A DNA stretch of 64,000 nt from Leucobacter sp. L43 (GTDB lineage Bacteria > Actinomycetota > Actinomycetes > Actinomycetales > Microbacteriaceae): the NCBI RefSeq assembly GCF_016597785.1, contig NZ_JAENJG010000003.1, positions 310,001 through 374,000 of the forward strand, written 5' to 3'. Position 1 is the stretch's first letter; every line of letters begins with the position of its first letter. Shown piece by piece: positions 1 through 7,859 of this stretch. The notes below the pieces were generated by a model. That model was not told where the DNA came from and ran no database searches. It worked only from the letters and a program-made list of their open reading frames with translations. Made by a program: the position numbers and the translations under genes.

Positions 1-99
1 AGGACGCTCATGTCGGCGCGGCCGCAGCTGTACCCCGATGGGGCTCCGCAGCAGGCTCCCGGCACCGGCCCACTGACGAACACGGAGGATCGCGCATGA
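1..99 (+). CDS. C-terminal end of a peptide ABC transporter ATP-binding protein (partial)
   Basis: Frame 1 is open from the window edge to the TGA at 97-99 and ends RTLMSARPQLYPDGAPQQ...TEDRA. The start of this piece resembles the tail of DppD/OppD-type ATPases, where the chain ends shortly after a Y-T-R-x-L-(L/M) segment. The stop overlaps the ATG of the next ATPase gene as ATGA, which suggests translational coupling inside one importer operon. Only 32 residues are visible, so the assignment rests on the junction and on the DppF-type ATPase that follows. Confidence 0.6.
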   Translation, partial: RTLMSARPQLYPDGAPQQAPGTGPLTNTEDRA

Positions 100-971
100 C
101 CGAGACGTCCCCTGCCCAGTCGGCGACGCGGGGCGATGCAGCCCCCATCATCGAGGTCGAGCACCTCGAGCGCACCTTCCACCTCAGCCGCACCGCGAGC
201 GTCACCGCGCTCGACGATGTCTCGTGCGCGCTGCGAGCCGGCACCTGCCTCGCGGTCGTCGGCGAATCGGGTTCCGGGAAGTCGACCCTGGCGCGCGTGA
301 TCGTCGGGCTCGAGACGGCGGACGCCGGAGAGGTGCGAATCGCAGGGACGCCCGTGCGGCCCACCACCTCGCGGCGGGCGCTGCACGAGCGCGCCAAACT
401 CGTGCAGATGGTCTTCCAGGACCCGCAGGGGTCGCTCAACCGCTCCCTGCCCGTCGCGGCGACGATCAACGAGATGCTGCAGGCGCACCGCCCCGATCTC
501 GACCGGGCCGGGCGCCGCGCACGTCTGCTCGAGCTCTTCGCGGAGGTCGGTCTCACCGAGCGTCACGCCGACGCCAAGCCGGAAGCCCTCTCCGGCGGGC
601 AGAAGCAGCGCGTCGCGATCGCGCGGGCCCTCGCGGCCGAGCCGGAGGTGCTCGTGCTCGACGAAGCCGTCTCCGCGCTCGACGTGTCGGTGCAGGCGCA
701 AGTGCTGGATCTGCTGAAACGGCTGCGGAGCGAGCACGGCCTGTCGTACCTGTTCATCACCCACGATCTCTCGGTCGTGCGCGACATCGCCGACGACGTC
801 GTGGTGATGCGCACCGGGCGCATCATCGAGCGCGGCACCGTCTCCGACATTCTCGACCGCCCCACGGATCCGTACACCCGCCTCCTCCTCGCCTCGGCGC
901 CCCGCCCCGGCTGGAAGCCGCGTCGTGGGCTTCGCGACGCTCTCATCGGCGGGGCTGATCGCACGCCGTGA
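96..971 (+). CDS. Oligopeptide/dipeptide ABC transporter ATP-binding protein (DppF/OppF type)
   Basis: This 291-residue cytoplasmic ATPase would power import of peptides or peptide-like substrates together with the ATPase that ends at 99. It has Walker A GESGSGKST near residue 54, a Q-loop in VFQDPQGSLNRS, signature LSGGQKQR, Walker B VLVLDEAVSALD and an H-loop in FITHDLSVV. The C-terminal TDPYTRLLLASAP segment is typical of OppF/DppF. The ATG overlaps the upstream stop (ATGA), and the stop overlaps a GTG at 968. The permeases and binding protein of this first importer would lie upstream of the window. Confidence 0.93.
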   Translation: MTETSPAQSATRGDAAPIIEVEHLERTFHLSRTASVTALDDVSCALRAGTCLAVVGESGSGKSTLARVIVGLETADAGEVRIAGTPVRPTTSRRALHERAKLVQMVFQDPQGSLNRSLPVAATINEMLQAHRPDLDRAGRRARLLELFAEVGLTERHADAKPEALSGGQKQRVAIARALAAEPEVLVLDEAVSALDVSVQAQVLDLLKRLRSEHGLSYLFITHDLSVVRDIADDVVVMRTGRIIERGTVSDILDRPTDPYTRLLLASAPRPGWKPRRGLRDALIGGADRTP

Positions 972-1039
972 CACCGGCGACGACGTCGCCCTCACGCTCC
1001 GCGGGCACTCGCCCGACCCTCCACAGAAAGCACTGCTGC

Positions 1040-2104
1040 ATGACTACACAGACCGATCGCCTGCACCTCGACGTCACGGGTGCGACCGCCCATGAACTCG
1101 GGGTGAGCCGCGGCTCAGCACTCCGCGGCTCGCTGCCGACGGCTTACGCGAAGTACGCCGAACTCTTCCGCATCCTGGGCGTCTCCGAGGAGATGGAACG
1201 CGATGGCGTCTCTCGCGTGGTGGCGGCGGTGGATTCGTGGCGCCCCGAGCTGCTCGAGCAGCTCAGGGGTGTCGCTGACGGAGCCGGTGTGCCGTTCGAG
1301 CACGTCGTCGCACTGAACGCCCGCACCGAGCTAATCGCACTCGGCGCCCGAGGCGCGAGCGAGTGCTCGACGGTCACGGCCCGCCTCGGGGACCACCGGC
1401 TCGGCGTGCAGACCTGGGACTGGCACGTCGAACTCGACGCGTACTGGCACACGCACACCGTGACGGGGCACGGGCTGCGGTATGCCGGTCTCACCGAACA
1501 GGGGATCCTGTCGAAGATCGGCGTGAACGAGGCCGGGCTGGCACTGCACTTCAACATCCTCGGTCACGCGAGCGACGGACCGGATGGCATCCCCATGCAT
1601 CTGCTGTCGAGCACGGTGCTGTCGGAGTGCGCCTCCGTCGATGAGGCGGTTGCGCTGGTGCGCTCGGCGCCGATCGGATCGTCGTCGGCCTTCACCATGC
1701 TCGACGCCGCGCGCGCGGTCTCGCTCGAGATCAGCCCGGTCGGGATCTTCGAGATCACGGAAGTCGAGGGGTCGGTGCAGCGAACGAACCACTTCCAGCA
1801 CGCTGAGCCGCTGATGGCGCAGAAGAGCGAGATCTACGAACCCGATTCGACCGAGCGGCTCGACCTCGTGCGCGAGCGGCTGGCCGCTGGCGTGCCGGAG
1901 TCGTCGACCGAGCTCGTGCGCCTGCTGCGCTCCGAACCCGGTCAGCCGCCGCTCACCTGCATTCCCGACATGTCGAAGGAGTACGGCGATCGGTGGGGCA
2001 CGCTCGCGACGATCGTCACCGACCCCGACGTCCGGACGATCCGGATCTTCGACGGCATGCCGCAGGCCAGTGAAGCCGGGGAATGGCGCGTGCTGACCGT
2101 CTGA
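1040..2104 (+). CDS. C45-family autoproteolytic acyltransferase/hydrolase (Ntn fold)
   Basis: This 354-residue protein belongs to the acyl-CoA:6-aminopenicillanate acyltransferase-like family (peptidase C45). Family members cleave themselves before a cysteine, which becomes the N-terminal nucleophile for amide hydrolysis or acyl transfer. The likely cleavage site is in ARGASE|CSTV, with Cys109 as nucleophile; VQTWDWH, the KIGVNEAGL segment and HFNIL are also family-like. The frame stays open back to a GTG at 968 that overlaps the upstream stop, but those extra 24 residues are non-conserved in character. The ATG at 1040 has AGAAAG 9 nt before it and is preferred. It is the last gene of the first ABC importer operon. 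The natural substrate is unknown; a second family member lies at 10585. Confidence 0.85.
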   Translation: MTTQTDRLHLDVTGATAHELGVSRGSALRGSLPTAYAKYAELFRILGVSEEMERDGVSRVVAAVDSWRPELLEQLRGVADGAGVPFEHVVALNARTELIALGARGASECSTVTARLGDHRLGVQTWDWHVELDAYWHTHTVTGHGLRYAGLTEQGILSKIGVNEAGLALHFNILGHASDGPDGIPMHLLSSTVLSECASVDEAVALVRSAPIGSSSAFTMLDAARAVSLEISPVGIFEITEVEGSVQRTNHFQHAEPLMAQKSEIYEPDSTERLDLVRERLAAGVPESSTELVRLLRSEPGQPPLTCIPDMSKEYGDRWGTLATIVTDPDVRTIRIFDGMPQASEAGEWRVLTV

Positions 2105-2109
2105 CGGGC

Positions 2110-2130
2110 GCGGCCGCTCTGCGCGGCCGC
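2110..2130 (+). terminator. Hairpin directly after the C45 gene
   Basis: A perfect 8-bp GC stem (GCGGCCGC on both arms) with a 5-nt loop starts 5 nt after the TGA. No T-run follows, so it is a possible 3'-end stabiliser or a weak or factor-assisted terminator. Confidence 0.45.
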
Positions 2131-2188
2131 AGCTTGGGATCGCCGCAGCGGGTCGCCGCAGCTTCGGGTCGCCGCAGCGGGTCGCCGC
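2131..2188 (+). repeat. Two tandem 29-bp repeats
   Basis: Two 29-bp units begin AGCTTGGG at 2131 and AGCTTCGGG at 2160, each containing two copies of GTCGCCGC or ATCGCCGC. A third AGCTTCGG at 2189 begins the next hairpin element. No coding potential was found. With that element, a second hairpin and a promoter/operator, this fills the 312-bp gap between 2104 and 2417. Confidence 0.7.
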
Positions 2189-2189
2189 A

Positions 2190-2256
2190 GCTTCGGTGAG
2201 CGATTCGGCTTCGGTGAGACAGTTCGCTCGCAGAACTCCTCACCGAAGCTGGATCC
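2190..2256 (+). repeat. Intergenic hairpin element, copy A
   Basis: The element has GCTTCGGTGAG at 2190-2200 and again at 2208-2218, a 20-nt loop (2219-2238), and the reverse complement CTCACCGAAGC at 2239-2249. As RNA, the stem extends outward to about 17 bp with two G-U pairs. The loop holds an inner AGTTC/GAACT stem. Copies B (11748-11814) and C (56295-56362, opposite strand) share the layout. It sits 3' of the C45 gene and may act as a terminator or mRNA 3'-end structure. Confidence 0.75.
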
Positions 2257-2294
2257 CGCACCGATGCCGCGGGCGCCGGCTGGCACTGGCATGG

Positions 2295-2317
2295 GCATGC
2301 AGCACACTGCTGCATGC
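2295..2317. repeat. 10-bp perfect inverted repeat with a 3-nt loop
   Basis: GCATGCAGCA and TGCTGCATGC flank CAC. It lies just upstream of the LacI-type operator and the -35 region of the PaiB-like gene. It could be a hairpin or a second regulator site; nothing distinguishes these. Confidence 0.5.
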
Positions 2318-2327
2318 AGCGCGCCAC

Positions 2328-2356
2328 TGGCATAAAACGTTTTACTTGCCTAGGCT
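2328..2356 (+). promoter_or_regulatory. Promoter of the PaiB-like gene with a LacI-family operator
   Basis: A -35-like TGGCAT (2328-2333) and a -10 TAGGCT (2351-2356) are 17 bp apart. The near-palindrome CATAAAACGTTTTAC (2331-2345) fills the spacer, centred on ACGT as in many LacI-family operators. The same block, CATAAAACG, sits in the same place relative to the promoter at 4233-4261. Binding there would block RNA polymerase. The likely repressor is the LacI protein at 3123-4142 (inference). Confidence 0.7.
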
Positions 2357-2416
2357 GACCGTACGCACCGCGTCCGATGTGATGCGCAGCGCCGCTCACG
2401 CCGCAAGGAGTCCCTC

Positions 2417-3073
2417 ATGCACACGTATCCGAGTTACGTCGCTCCGTCAGGTCGCGCCATCGTCGAGTTCGTGAGGGATCACCCCTTCGCCGTGCTCGCG
2501 ACGTCGACCGGTGGGGCGCCCGTCGCGACCCACGTCCCCATCGTCTTCCCACCGGAGGTCGAGCCGGGGGAGACTCTGGTCGGCACGCGCCTCTGGGGGC
2601 ACATGGGGACGGCGAATGCGCACTGGCGGCAATTCGCTGAGCAGCCTGATGCGCTGCTCGTCTTCGCGTCGTCCCACGCGTATGTGTCGCCCAGCGTCTA
2701 CGAGTTCACCCCGGCCGTGCCGACGCTCGACTATGCGACGGTGCACCTGACCGGCCGCGTCACCGTGCTCGAAGCGGCGGAGGCGAATCTCGCCGTCGTG
2801 GAGCAAACCGTCGCGCAGCTCGAGGGCGCGCGGGGAGAGCCGTGGGACCCCACGGAATCGAGGCATGTGTTCGAGAAGATCCTCGACGGGGTGGTGTCGT
2901 TCACGATCGACATCGAGAGCGAAACGGCGATGTTCAAGCTCAGCCAAGACATGCCGGCGGACGTGCACGGCCGCGTGCGGCACGACTTGCTCGAGGGGGA
3001 TCACCTGCACCCCGACGTCGCCGAGCTGATGGAGCAGGTCGGGATCGACTGCCCGCACCGGGCGCGAGAATGA
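2417..3073 (+). CDS. PaiB-family FMN-binding protein
   Basis: This 218-residue protein has the split-barrel FMN-binding fold of the PaiB family, related to pyridoxamine-phosphate oxidases. Visible family features are FAVLATSTGGAPVATHVPIVF near the N-terminus, the LWGHMGTANAHW segment, and VHLTGRVTVLE followed by a helical C-terminal part with KLSQDMP. In Bacillus, PaiB is linked to repression of degradative enzymes. Here the role is unknown and could be redox chemistry rather than transcription. The ATG has AAGGAG 7 nt upstream. The gene is alone on its strand between the C45 gene and a convergent lacI-type gene. Its promoter carries a LacI operator like that of the nylC operon, which suggests co-regulation. 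Confidence 0.85.
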   Translation: MHTYPSYVAPSGRAIVEFVRDHPFAVLATSTGGAPVATHVPIVFPPEVEPGETLVGTRLWGHMGTANAHWRQFAEQPDALLVFASSHAYVSPSVYEFTPAVPTLDYATVHLTGRVTVLEAAEANLAVVEQTVAQLEGARGEPWDPTESRHVFEKILDGVVSFTIDIESETAMFKLSQDMPADVHGRVRHDLLEGDHLHPDVAELMEQVGIDCPHRARE

Positions 3074-3122
3074 GGCACAGCAGGCGGCGCACTGCACTGG
3101 GCTGACCGCGCCTGGTCCTGCC

Positions 3123-4142
3123 TCACTCCGCGCGTTGCGACGACCTCCGCACGATGAGTTCGGAGGCGACGAGGCGCCGCCCTTCCGGGGCCTGGCCGCG
3201 CGTGATTCGCGCCAGAAGCTCGACCGTCTCCCTCGCGAGCACTTCGGGCCTCAGGTCGATCGCGGTGATCGGCGGCTCGGCGGTTCGCGTCTGCGCTGCA
3301 TCCGTGCCGCAGGCGAGGAGGTAGTGCTCGGGGGCGACGTAACCGCGCTCTCGCATCGCCTCCTGGATTCCGGCGGCATGGCGCCCCGTCAGCGAGTAGA
3401 TGGCATCGGGCACGCCGTTCGCGAGGAGCTGCGGAACGAGGTCCCGCCCCCCGGCCTCGCCGAGCCCCTCCGGGCTGCGGAAATGGCGCGGGGTGGCGCC
3501 GTGTTCCGAGCACCACTGCAGGTACGCCGATTCGGCATCGGCGTTCCACGAGTTGTCGTCGGTGCCCCCGACGAAAGCGATGCTGCGGGCGCCGCCTTCT
3601 GCCAGGTGATCGAGCGCGGTGCGTGTTGCGGCAGCGTCGTCGGAGGCGACCCAGTTCGATGCCTCGGGCTTGCCGGGGTCGCGCCCGAGGGTGACGTAGG
3701 GGATTGACCGGCTCTCGAGGAGATCCACGACGGGGTCGTCGCGCACGGGGTCCGTGACGACATAGCCGTCGAGTGAGAACGCCAGTGGTGTCACCGGCCC
3801 CTTCACGAGATCGGCCACCTGCATCAGGCTGAGGCCGTGGTCGAGCGCGCTCACCGCGGCGGCACCGGCGAAGCGGAGGAAGTAATCGACGCCGGGCGGG
3901 CTGTAGTTCGCGAGCGCGTCGAGCGGTCGGAGCACGATGCCGATGACGCCGATCTGCGAACGGCGGAGACCGCGCGCGAGCGCGTCGGCCTGGTAGCCCA
4001 TCGCGGTGGCGATCTCCCGGATGCGCGCACGAGTCTCCTCGGAGAGTGTTCCCTTTTCGTTGAGGGCGTGCGACACCGCCGTGATCGATACGCCAGCTCG
4101 AGCGGCGACGTCCTTGATGGTGACGTTGCGGTGACCGGCCAT
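3123..4142 (-). CDS. LacI-family transcriptional regulator
   Basis: This 340-residue DNA-binding repressor has the N-terminal helix-turn-helix and hinge TIKDVAARAGVSITAVSHALN...GYQADALARGLR, followed by a periplasmic-binding-protein-like sensor domain. The frame continues 20 codons further upstream, but the ATG at 4142 has GAGGAG 6 nt before it and starts directly ahead of the HTH. It diverges from the binding protein/ABC/nylC operon starting at 4354. Three similar sites (2331-2345, 4188-4202, 4236-4250) share CATAAA and a central CGAT or ACGT. The likely role is to repress the nylC operon, the PaiB-like gene and itself until a substrate-derived ligand binds. The ligand is unknown. Confidence 0.9.
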   Translation of the reverse strand: MAGHRNVTIKDVAARAGVSITAVSHALNEKGTLSEETRARIREIATAMGYQADALARGLRRSQIGVIGIVLRPLDALANYSPPGVDYFLRFAGAAAVSALDHGLSLMQVADLVKGPVTPLAFSLDGYVVTDPVRDDPVVDLLESRSIPYVTLGRDPGKPEASNWVASDDAAATRTALDHLAEGGARSIAFVGGTDDNSWNADAESAYLQWCSEHGATPRHFRSPEGLGEAGGRDLVPQLLANGVPDAIYSLTGRHAAGIQEAMRERGYVAPEHYLLACGTDAAQTRTAEPPITAIDLRPEVLARETVELLARITRGQAPEGRRLVASELIVRRSSQRAE

Positions 4143-4187
4143 TCGTCCTCCTCGCATCCTGTGAACGACCCTAGTGGCAATCGCGGG

Positions 4188-4202
4188 CATAAATCGATAC
4201 AT
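4188..4202. promoter_or_regulatory. Probable LacI-family operator upstream of the lacI gene
   Basis: CATAAATCGATACAT is related to the operators at 4236 and 2331 and is centred on the palindrome ATCGAT. It lies 46 bp upstream of the lacI start on the opposite strand, near a -10-like TAGGGT at 4173-4168 (minus strand). This fits autoregulation or loop formation with the 4236 site. Confidence 0.5.
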
Positions 4203-4232
4203 GCATCGTTTGATGACAATTCGGTTACGTCA

Positions 4233-4261
4233 TTGCATAAAACGATTTGTGAAGCTAGCTT
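4233..4261 (+). promoter_or_regulatory. Promoter and LacI operator of the ABC importer-nylC operon
   Basis: TTGCAT (4233-4238) and TAGCTT (4256-4261) have a 17-bp spacer. CATAAAACGATTTGT (4236-4250) overlaps the -35 and the spacer, in the same geometry as the site at 2331. This predicts repression by the divergently encoded LacI protein. Confidence 0.75.
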
Positions 4262-4353
4262 GATGACTCAGGGCATTCCGCACCGAAGCGGAGCCGCGGG
4301 ACTCGTCACGCTGCGAACCCCACTCACCACAGTCTGTCGAAGGAGTCACTACG

Positions 4354-6006
4354 GTGTTGAAACTCTCACGAACGCGCGTCAGGACCGCATCCGGCGCCGC
4401 ACTCGCACTCGGGCTCGCGTGCGTGCTCAGCTCTTGTGCAGCGCCGCCTTCGAGCGGCCCAGCCGTAGCGCAGGAGGAGGCGGCTCCCGGCTTCTTGGCG
4501 GTCGCCGACTCGGCGCTCGACGGGCAGGGCGCGCTCACCGTGCAGCTCGACTACGACACGAGCGAAGCCGACGGTCTCGACCCGGCAACAGCGCAGACCG
4601 CCCGCTCATGGAGCATCATGGGCCTCGTCTACGAGACGCTCGTCACCACCGACGAGAACTTCGAGATCCAGCCCGAGCTTGCCACCGCCTGGGAGCAGCC
4701 CGACGACACCACGTACGTGTTCACCATCGACACGACCGCGACCTTCTCGAACGGGCGGGCCGTGACCGTCGACGATGTCGTCGGCAGCCTGCAGCGCCAG
4801 GTCGACAGCATGAGCGTCTGGTCGGGGCAGATGGGGCCGATCGAGTCCATCGAGGCCACGGGCGACGATCAGGTGACGGTGCGACTCAGCAGCCCCTACG
4901 CGCCGTTCCTCGCGGCGCTCGCCAACACCCCTGCCGCGATCCTGCCCATGCAGGAGGTGAACGACGGCAGCCTCGACCTCGCAACGACGATGCTCGGCAC
5001 CGGACCGTACGTCGTCGACGCGCATCGGCAGGATGAATCGTGGACGTTCACGGCCAATGCCGATTGGCGCGGAGGCGACGACCTCGCCGTCCAGACGCTG
5101 GAGCTGCAGATCGTCGATCAGGAGACCACGCGTCAGGCCGCACTGCGAGAGGGCAGCGCGGGTCTTGCGAACTTCGGCAGCATTGACGCGCTCACCCAGC
5201 TCGCCGATGCCGGCGACGTGCAGGTCGTCAATCAGACGCAGAGCGACTTCTACTACGTCAACGTGAATTCCCAGGTCGAAGGCTCACCGCTGCAGGATCA
5301 AGACGTGCGGTTCGCCATCAACACGGCGATCGATCGTCAAGCGATCGCCGATATCGTCTTCGCAGGTGAGACGACTCCGACGGGCGCGACCCCGTCGAAC
5401 CTGCCAGGGGCGTGCGCCGTGGACGCACTCCCGTCGGAACAGGCCAGTGTCGAAGACGCGCAGAAGCTCATCGAGGAGTCGGGCGCCGGCGACGTCACGC
5501 TCGACATGGTCGTCTACACCTCGGAGCCGGTCATGGGTCAGATCGCCCAGCTCGTGCAGCAGCAGCTCGCCGAGATCGACGTCACCGTCAACATCGAGCA
5601 ATTCGACACCGCGACGTACAATGCTCGCGTCTTCACCGCACAACCGGGCGACTTCGATCTGTCGCTGGGCTGGTTCGCGGGGTACGTCGACCCGTCGATG
5701 GTGACGAAGTGGTGGAATCCCGAGCAGGCCGGCTTCAACCTCGGATTCACCGGTCAGCATGACGACCTCAACGCGCTCATCGCTGAAGGAGCGGAAGTCA
5801 CCGACCCCGATGAACGAGCCGAAGTGCTCACGGAACTGTGCGCGACTGCGGATGAGTACTCCGAGATCGTGCCGCTCGTGCACCGTCCATCGATCGTCGG
5901 GTACGACGCCGGAGCGGTGAGCCCGACGATTCAGAGCAACGAGGGCTACGGCGACATCTTCCGGGACATCACCGCGTACCGCCTTCCCGACACGGCTTCC
6001 GAGTAA
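4354..6006 (+). CDS. ABC transporter substrate-binding lipoprotein (SBP_bac_5, peptide/nickel class)
   Basis: This 550-residue extracytoplasmic binding protein is lipid-anchored. An Arg-rich N-terminus and hydrophobic stretch lead to the lipobox LSSC, with Cys28 as the modified residue. The mature part has cluster-C binding-protein features: IMGLVYETLVT, QPELATAWEQPDDTTYVFTI, YAPFLAALANTPAAILP, GTGPYVV. The GTG start has AAGGAG about 9 nt upstream. It is the first gene of a tightly spaced operon: binding protein, two permeases, two ATPases, nylC homolog, C45 hydrolase. The natural ligand is unknown; the context points to peptides or amide oligomers. Confidence 0.92.
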   Translation: MLKLSRTRVRTASGAALALGLACVLSSCAAPPSSGPAVAQEEAAPGFLAVADSALDGQGALTVQLDYDTSEADGLDPATAQTARSWSIMGLVYETLVTTDENFEIQPELATAWEQPDDTTYVFTIDTTATFSNGRAVTVDDVVGSLQRQVDSMSVWSGQMGPIESIEATGDDQVTVRLSSPYAPFLAALANTPAAILPMQEVNDGSLDLATTMLGTGPYVVDAHRQDESWTFTANADWRGGDDLAVQTLELQIVDQETTRQAALREGSAGLANFGSIDALTQLADAGDVQVVNQTQSDFYYVNVNSQVEGSPLQDQDVRFAINTAIDRQAIADIVFAGETTPTGATPSNLPGACAVDALPSEQASVEDAQKLIEESGAGDVTLDMVVYTSEPVMGQIAQLVQQQLAEIDVTVNIEQFDTATYNARVFTAQPGDFDLSLGWFAGYVDPSMVTKWWNPEQAGFNLGFTGQHDDLNALIAEGAEVTDPDERAEVLTELCATADEYSEIVPLVHRPSIVGYDAGAVSPTIQSNEGYGDIFRDITAYRLPDTASE

Positions 6007-6018
6007 CGAAGGACGGGC

Positions 6019-6990
6019 ATGCTGCAACAACTCCGCTGGTCGGCCGGGCGGGTGATGAGTGCGCTCATCACCCTGCTCGGTGTGTCGATCCTGATCTTCA
6101 CCGCGGTGAGACTGATGCCGGGAAGCTACGAGGACATCATTCTCGGCCCGCTCGCCTCGCCGGAGGAGCGGGCGGCACTCGCCGCGGCCTACGGCCTCGA
6201 TCAGCCCCTCATCATCCAGTACTTCTCCTGGATCGGCCAGATCGTCTCCGGCGACCTGGGGACCTCGTTCGTCACCCAGAGCCCGGTCAGCGCCGAACTC
6301 GGCGCGCGGATCCCGGTGACCGCCCTGCTGACCGTCATGGCCCTCATCATCACGGTCGTGATCGGCATCCCTCTCGGAGTGTGGACCGGGGTGCGCGCAG
6401 GCGCGAAACAGGGCGGTGCCGTCGGTCGCATCGTGTCGGGCCTCGGCATCAGCGTGCCGGAGTTCGTGCTCGGCAGCGTGGTCGTCTTCGTCTTCTCCCG
6501 ATTGGCGCTCGGCATTCAGGTCGGCGGCTTCTCACGCATCGGCTCGGGATTCGGGCCGACGTTCCAGGCGCTCCTGCTCCCGGCCGTCGTGCTCTCGGTG
6601 TTCTGCGTCGCGGCCGCGGCCCGCACCACGCGCGACGCCGTGATGAACGTGCTCGTCGAGCCGCACATCGCCGCCGCGGTCGCCCGAGGTGAGACGCCGT
6701 GGCACATCGTTCGCCACCATGTGATGCGCAATGCCGGCATCCCCATCCTCACCCTCCTCGCCACCATCACCGCTTACCTGCTCGGCGGTGCCGTGATCGT
6801 CGAGACCATCTTCAACATCCCCGGCCTCGGCTCCTTCATGGTGACCGGCCTCGACCGCCGCGACTTCGCCGTCGTGCAGGCATCGGTGCTCTTCGCCGCG
6901 GCCGTATTCATCGTGGTGAGCCTCGTGCTCGATCTGATCACGAGCGCGCTCGACCCTCGTGTCGCAGTCACCGGGAAGGCAGGATCATGA
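6019..6990 (+). CDS. Peptide-type ABC transporter permease (DppB/OppB type)
   Basis: This 323-residue inner-membrane permease has about six transmembrane helices and the DppB hallmarks: an N-terminal helix followed by LMPGSYEDIILGP, then AAYGLDQPLIIQYFSWI, and the cytoplasmic ATPase-contact (EAA) loop ...PHIAAAVARGETPWHIVRHHVMRNAGIPILT. AAGGA lies 8 nt before the ATG. Its stop overlaps the next ATG (ATGA). It should pair with the next permease to form the translocation pore for the ligand delivered by the lipoprotein at 4354. Confidence 0.93.
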   Translation: MLQQLRWSAGRVMSALITLLGVSILIFTAVRLMPGSYEDIILGPLASPEERAALAAAYGLDQPLIIQYFSWIGQIVSGDLGTSFVTQSPVSAELGARIPVTALLTVMALIITVVIGIPLGVWTGVRAGAKQGGAVGRIVSGLGISVPEFVLGSVVVFVFSRLALGIQVGGFSRIGSGFGPTFQALLLPAVVLSVFCVAAAARTTRDAVMNVLVEPHIAAAVARGETPWHIVRHHVMRNAGIPILTLLATITAYLLGGAVIVETIFNIPGLGSFMVTGLDRRDFAVVQASVLFAAAVFIVVSLVLDLITSALDPRVAVTGKAGS

Positions 6991-7859
6991 CCACGTATTC
7001 GCTCCCGCTCGTCCGCCGCAAGCGGCCGGCGAGCACGCGCCCCGCCAGAGACGGGCTCTTCGTCGGCGCAGTGGCGACGCTGACCGCGATCGTCGGCATC
7101 GCCGTCGTCGCCGCGATCGTGCCGTTCGCCGGCGACCCCGCCAAGATCGTCGGCCCCCGGCTCAGTCCGCCCTCAGCGGCGGCACTGCTCGGCACCGATG
7201 CGCTTGGCCGCTCGGTGCTCGCCCGGCTGCTCGAAGGCATCGGCACCACGCTCGTGCTCTCCGCAGTGGCCGTGCTCTGCACCGCGGTGATCAGCATCGT
7301 GCTCGGCATGGTCGCCGGGTACCTGGGAGGGTGGACGCGCGAGGGCGTCATGCGCTTCGTCGACGTGCTCTACTCGTTCCCGTCGATCGTGCTCGCCATT
7401 CTCATCGCGGCGGTCGTCGGCCCTGGCCAGGTTGCTGCTCTTGCGAGCATCGTCCTGGTGACCGTGCCGCTGATGACGCGGATGGTGAGTGCAGCTTCCC
7501 TGGCGGTCGCGAAGCGAGACTTCGTGACGACCGCCAAGATCAGCGGCGTCTCCGGCCCGGTGATCCTCTTCCGTCACGTGCTGCCCAACATCAGCGGCAC
7601 GATCGCCGTGCAGGGCACCTACGCGCTGTCAGTCGGCATCCTGGTCGAAGGCGGCTTGAGTTTCCTCGGGTACGGCGTGCAGCTGCCGCAGTCATCGCTG
7701 GGGCTGCTGATCCAGGAGGGGTCGAGCTACATGGTGCAGGCGCCCTGGCTGCTGTTCGCACCCGCCGTCGTGCTGGTGCTGGCGATCCTCGCCATCAATC
7801 TCGTGGGCGACACCCTGCGGGATCGCCTCGACCCGCGCGAGACAAGGAGTCTGGTATGA
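6987..7859 (+). CDS. Peptide-type ABC transporter permease (DppC/OppC type)
   Basis: This 290-residue inner-membrane permease starts at the ATG coupled to the previous stop, with AGGATC just upstream. DppC features are the N-terminal helix, LLGTDALGRSVLARLLEG, and the EAA loop KRDFVTTAKISGVSGPVILFRHVLPNISGT. The C-terminal NLVGDTLRDRLDPR is the usual DppC ending. A longer open frame exists upstream but overlaps the previous permease in another frame and is not used. Confidence 0.93.
   Translation: MTTYSLPLVRRKRPASTRPARDGLFVGAVATLTAIVGIAVVAAIVPFAGDPAKIVGPRLSPPSAAALLGTDALGRSVLARLLEGIGTTLVLSAVAVLCTAVISIVLGMVAGYLGGWTREGVMRFVDVLYSFPSIVLAILIAAVVGPGQVAALASIVLVTVPLMTRMVSAASLAVAKRDFVTTAKISGVSGPVILFRHVLPNISGTIAVQGTYALSVGILVEGGLSFLGYGVQLPQSSLGLLIQEGSSYMVQAPWLLFAPAVVLVLAILAINLVGDTLRDRLDPRETRSLV

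Noticed and set aside
968-1039. GTG start of the C45 protein overlapping the ATPase stop
   Set aside because: GTGA overlap is tempting, but the added 24 residues look untranslated and the family-like sequence begins after the ATG at 1040.
2345-2363. DtxR/IdeR-like box at TAGGCTGACC near the PaiB-like gene
   Set aside because: The match centres on the -10 hexamer TAGGCT and lacks the symmetric half; the LacI operator explains the promoter better.
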